Assembly: GCA_012512605.1 (NCBI GenBank)
Contig: JAAZDX010000238.1
Span: forward strand, 1 to 5,217
Direction: 5' to 3'
Length of the DNA stretch: 5,217 bases
From: Bacillota bacterium
GTDB lineage: Bacteria; Bacillota; UBA4882; UBA10575
The notes under the pieces are model-generated. The model was given only the letters and a program-made list of their open reading frames with translations, was not told the DNA's origin and ran no database searches. A program made the translations under genes and the position numbers. Positions 5,067 to 5,217 of the stretch are shown here, piece after piece (position 1 is the stretch's first letter; every line of letters begins with the position of its first letter).

Positions 5067-5217
5067 CCCATGTGTAGCGGGTCCGGCTCGGCTCAAACTC
5101 GGCACGATTAATCCGCAAACTTTGTTTTCGGCGCTAGCGACTATAACCGTGAAAAAGCTCAAAAGGAGTCAGTTGGCCTAGTAATAGTAAGTTCCAGAAA
5201 TAACCCCGGGGTAAGAC
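5067..5217. other. Intergenic stretch with no convincing gene
   Basis: No supported gene is seen. A ribosome-site-like AAAAGGAG (5161-5168) is followed only by a TTG that meets a stop two codons later. A TATAAC (5142-5147) lacks a proper -35. The next gene, if any, begins beyond the window. Confidence 0.5.

Noticed and set aside
4990..5181. 63-codon plus-strand frame at the end of fabH
   Set aside because: It mostly overlaps fabH in another frame, has a low-complexity Pro/Gly composition and no ribosome site.
5179..5190. Four consecutive in-frame stops TAG TAA TAG TAA
   Set aside because: They lie in intergenic DNA with no supported reading frame ahead of them; most likely chance in an AT-rich repeat.
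1..5217. CRISPR arrays, insertion sequences, tRNA or rRNA genes, phage genes
   Set aside because: No regularly spaced repeats, transposase-like frames, cloverleaf sequences or rRNA-like stretches were found on either strand.

Overview
The window looks like a chromosomal segment of a low-to-medium GC Gram-positive anaerobe (Bacillota, Clostridia-like). The grounds are a tRNA-Cys T-box leader ahead of cysE-cysS, strong AGGAGG ribosome sites, near-consensus sigma-A promoters, a likely FapR operator ahead of fabH, and a ThiI-like thiolase without a THUMP domain. The exact lineage cannot be fixed from the sequence alone.

Layout. On the minus strand, read right to left, come a Fur-family regulator (2643-2176) and a TtcA-type tRNA thiolase (2179-1406), which overlap by ATGA. 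Then follow a perfect-hexamer promoter (1270-1241), a roughly 330-nt Cys T-box leader, serine acetyltransferase cysE (888-247) and the start of cysteinyl-tRNA synthetase cysS (245 to the window edge). On the plus strand, diverging from fur, is a PP-loop ATPase with a C-terminal NFACT-R-like domain (2836-3855). It is followed by a structured terminator-like element and by fabH (4098-5039), which has its own promoter and a FapR-type box.

Functional theme. Four of the genes concern cysteine or sulfur. CysE begins cysteine synthesis, CysS charges tRNA-Cys, and two different PP-loop ATPases probably thiolate tRNA. The T-box senses uncharged tRNA-Cys: specifier UGC and antiacceptor UGGA both fit, so cysteine shortage should raise both cysteine synthesis and tRNA-Cys charging. 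The Fur-family gene probably controls itself, and through translational coupling also ttcA, whose product is expected to hold a 4Fe-4S cluster.

Most unusual point. The fabH frame is interrupted by a single in-frame TAG at codon 210, where FabH proteins usually have lysine. The frame is otherwise intact for about 100 further codons, including the catalytic His and Asn. It is either a recent nonsense mutation (AAG to TAG), a sequence error, or real amber readthrough such as pyrrolysine or a suppressor. None of the other genes whose ends are visible stops with TAG.
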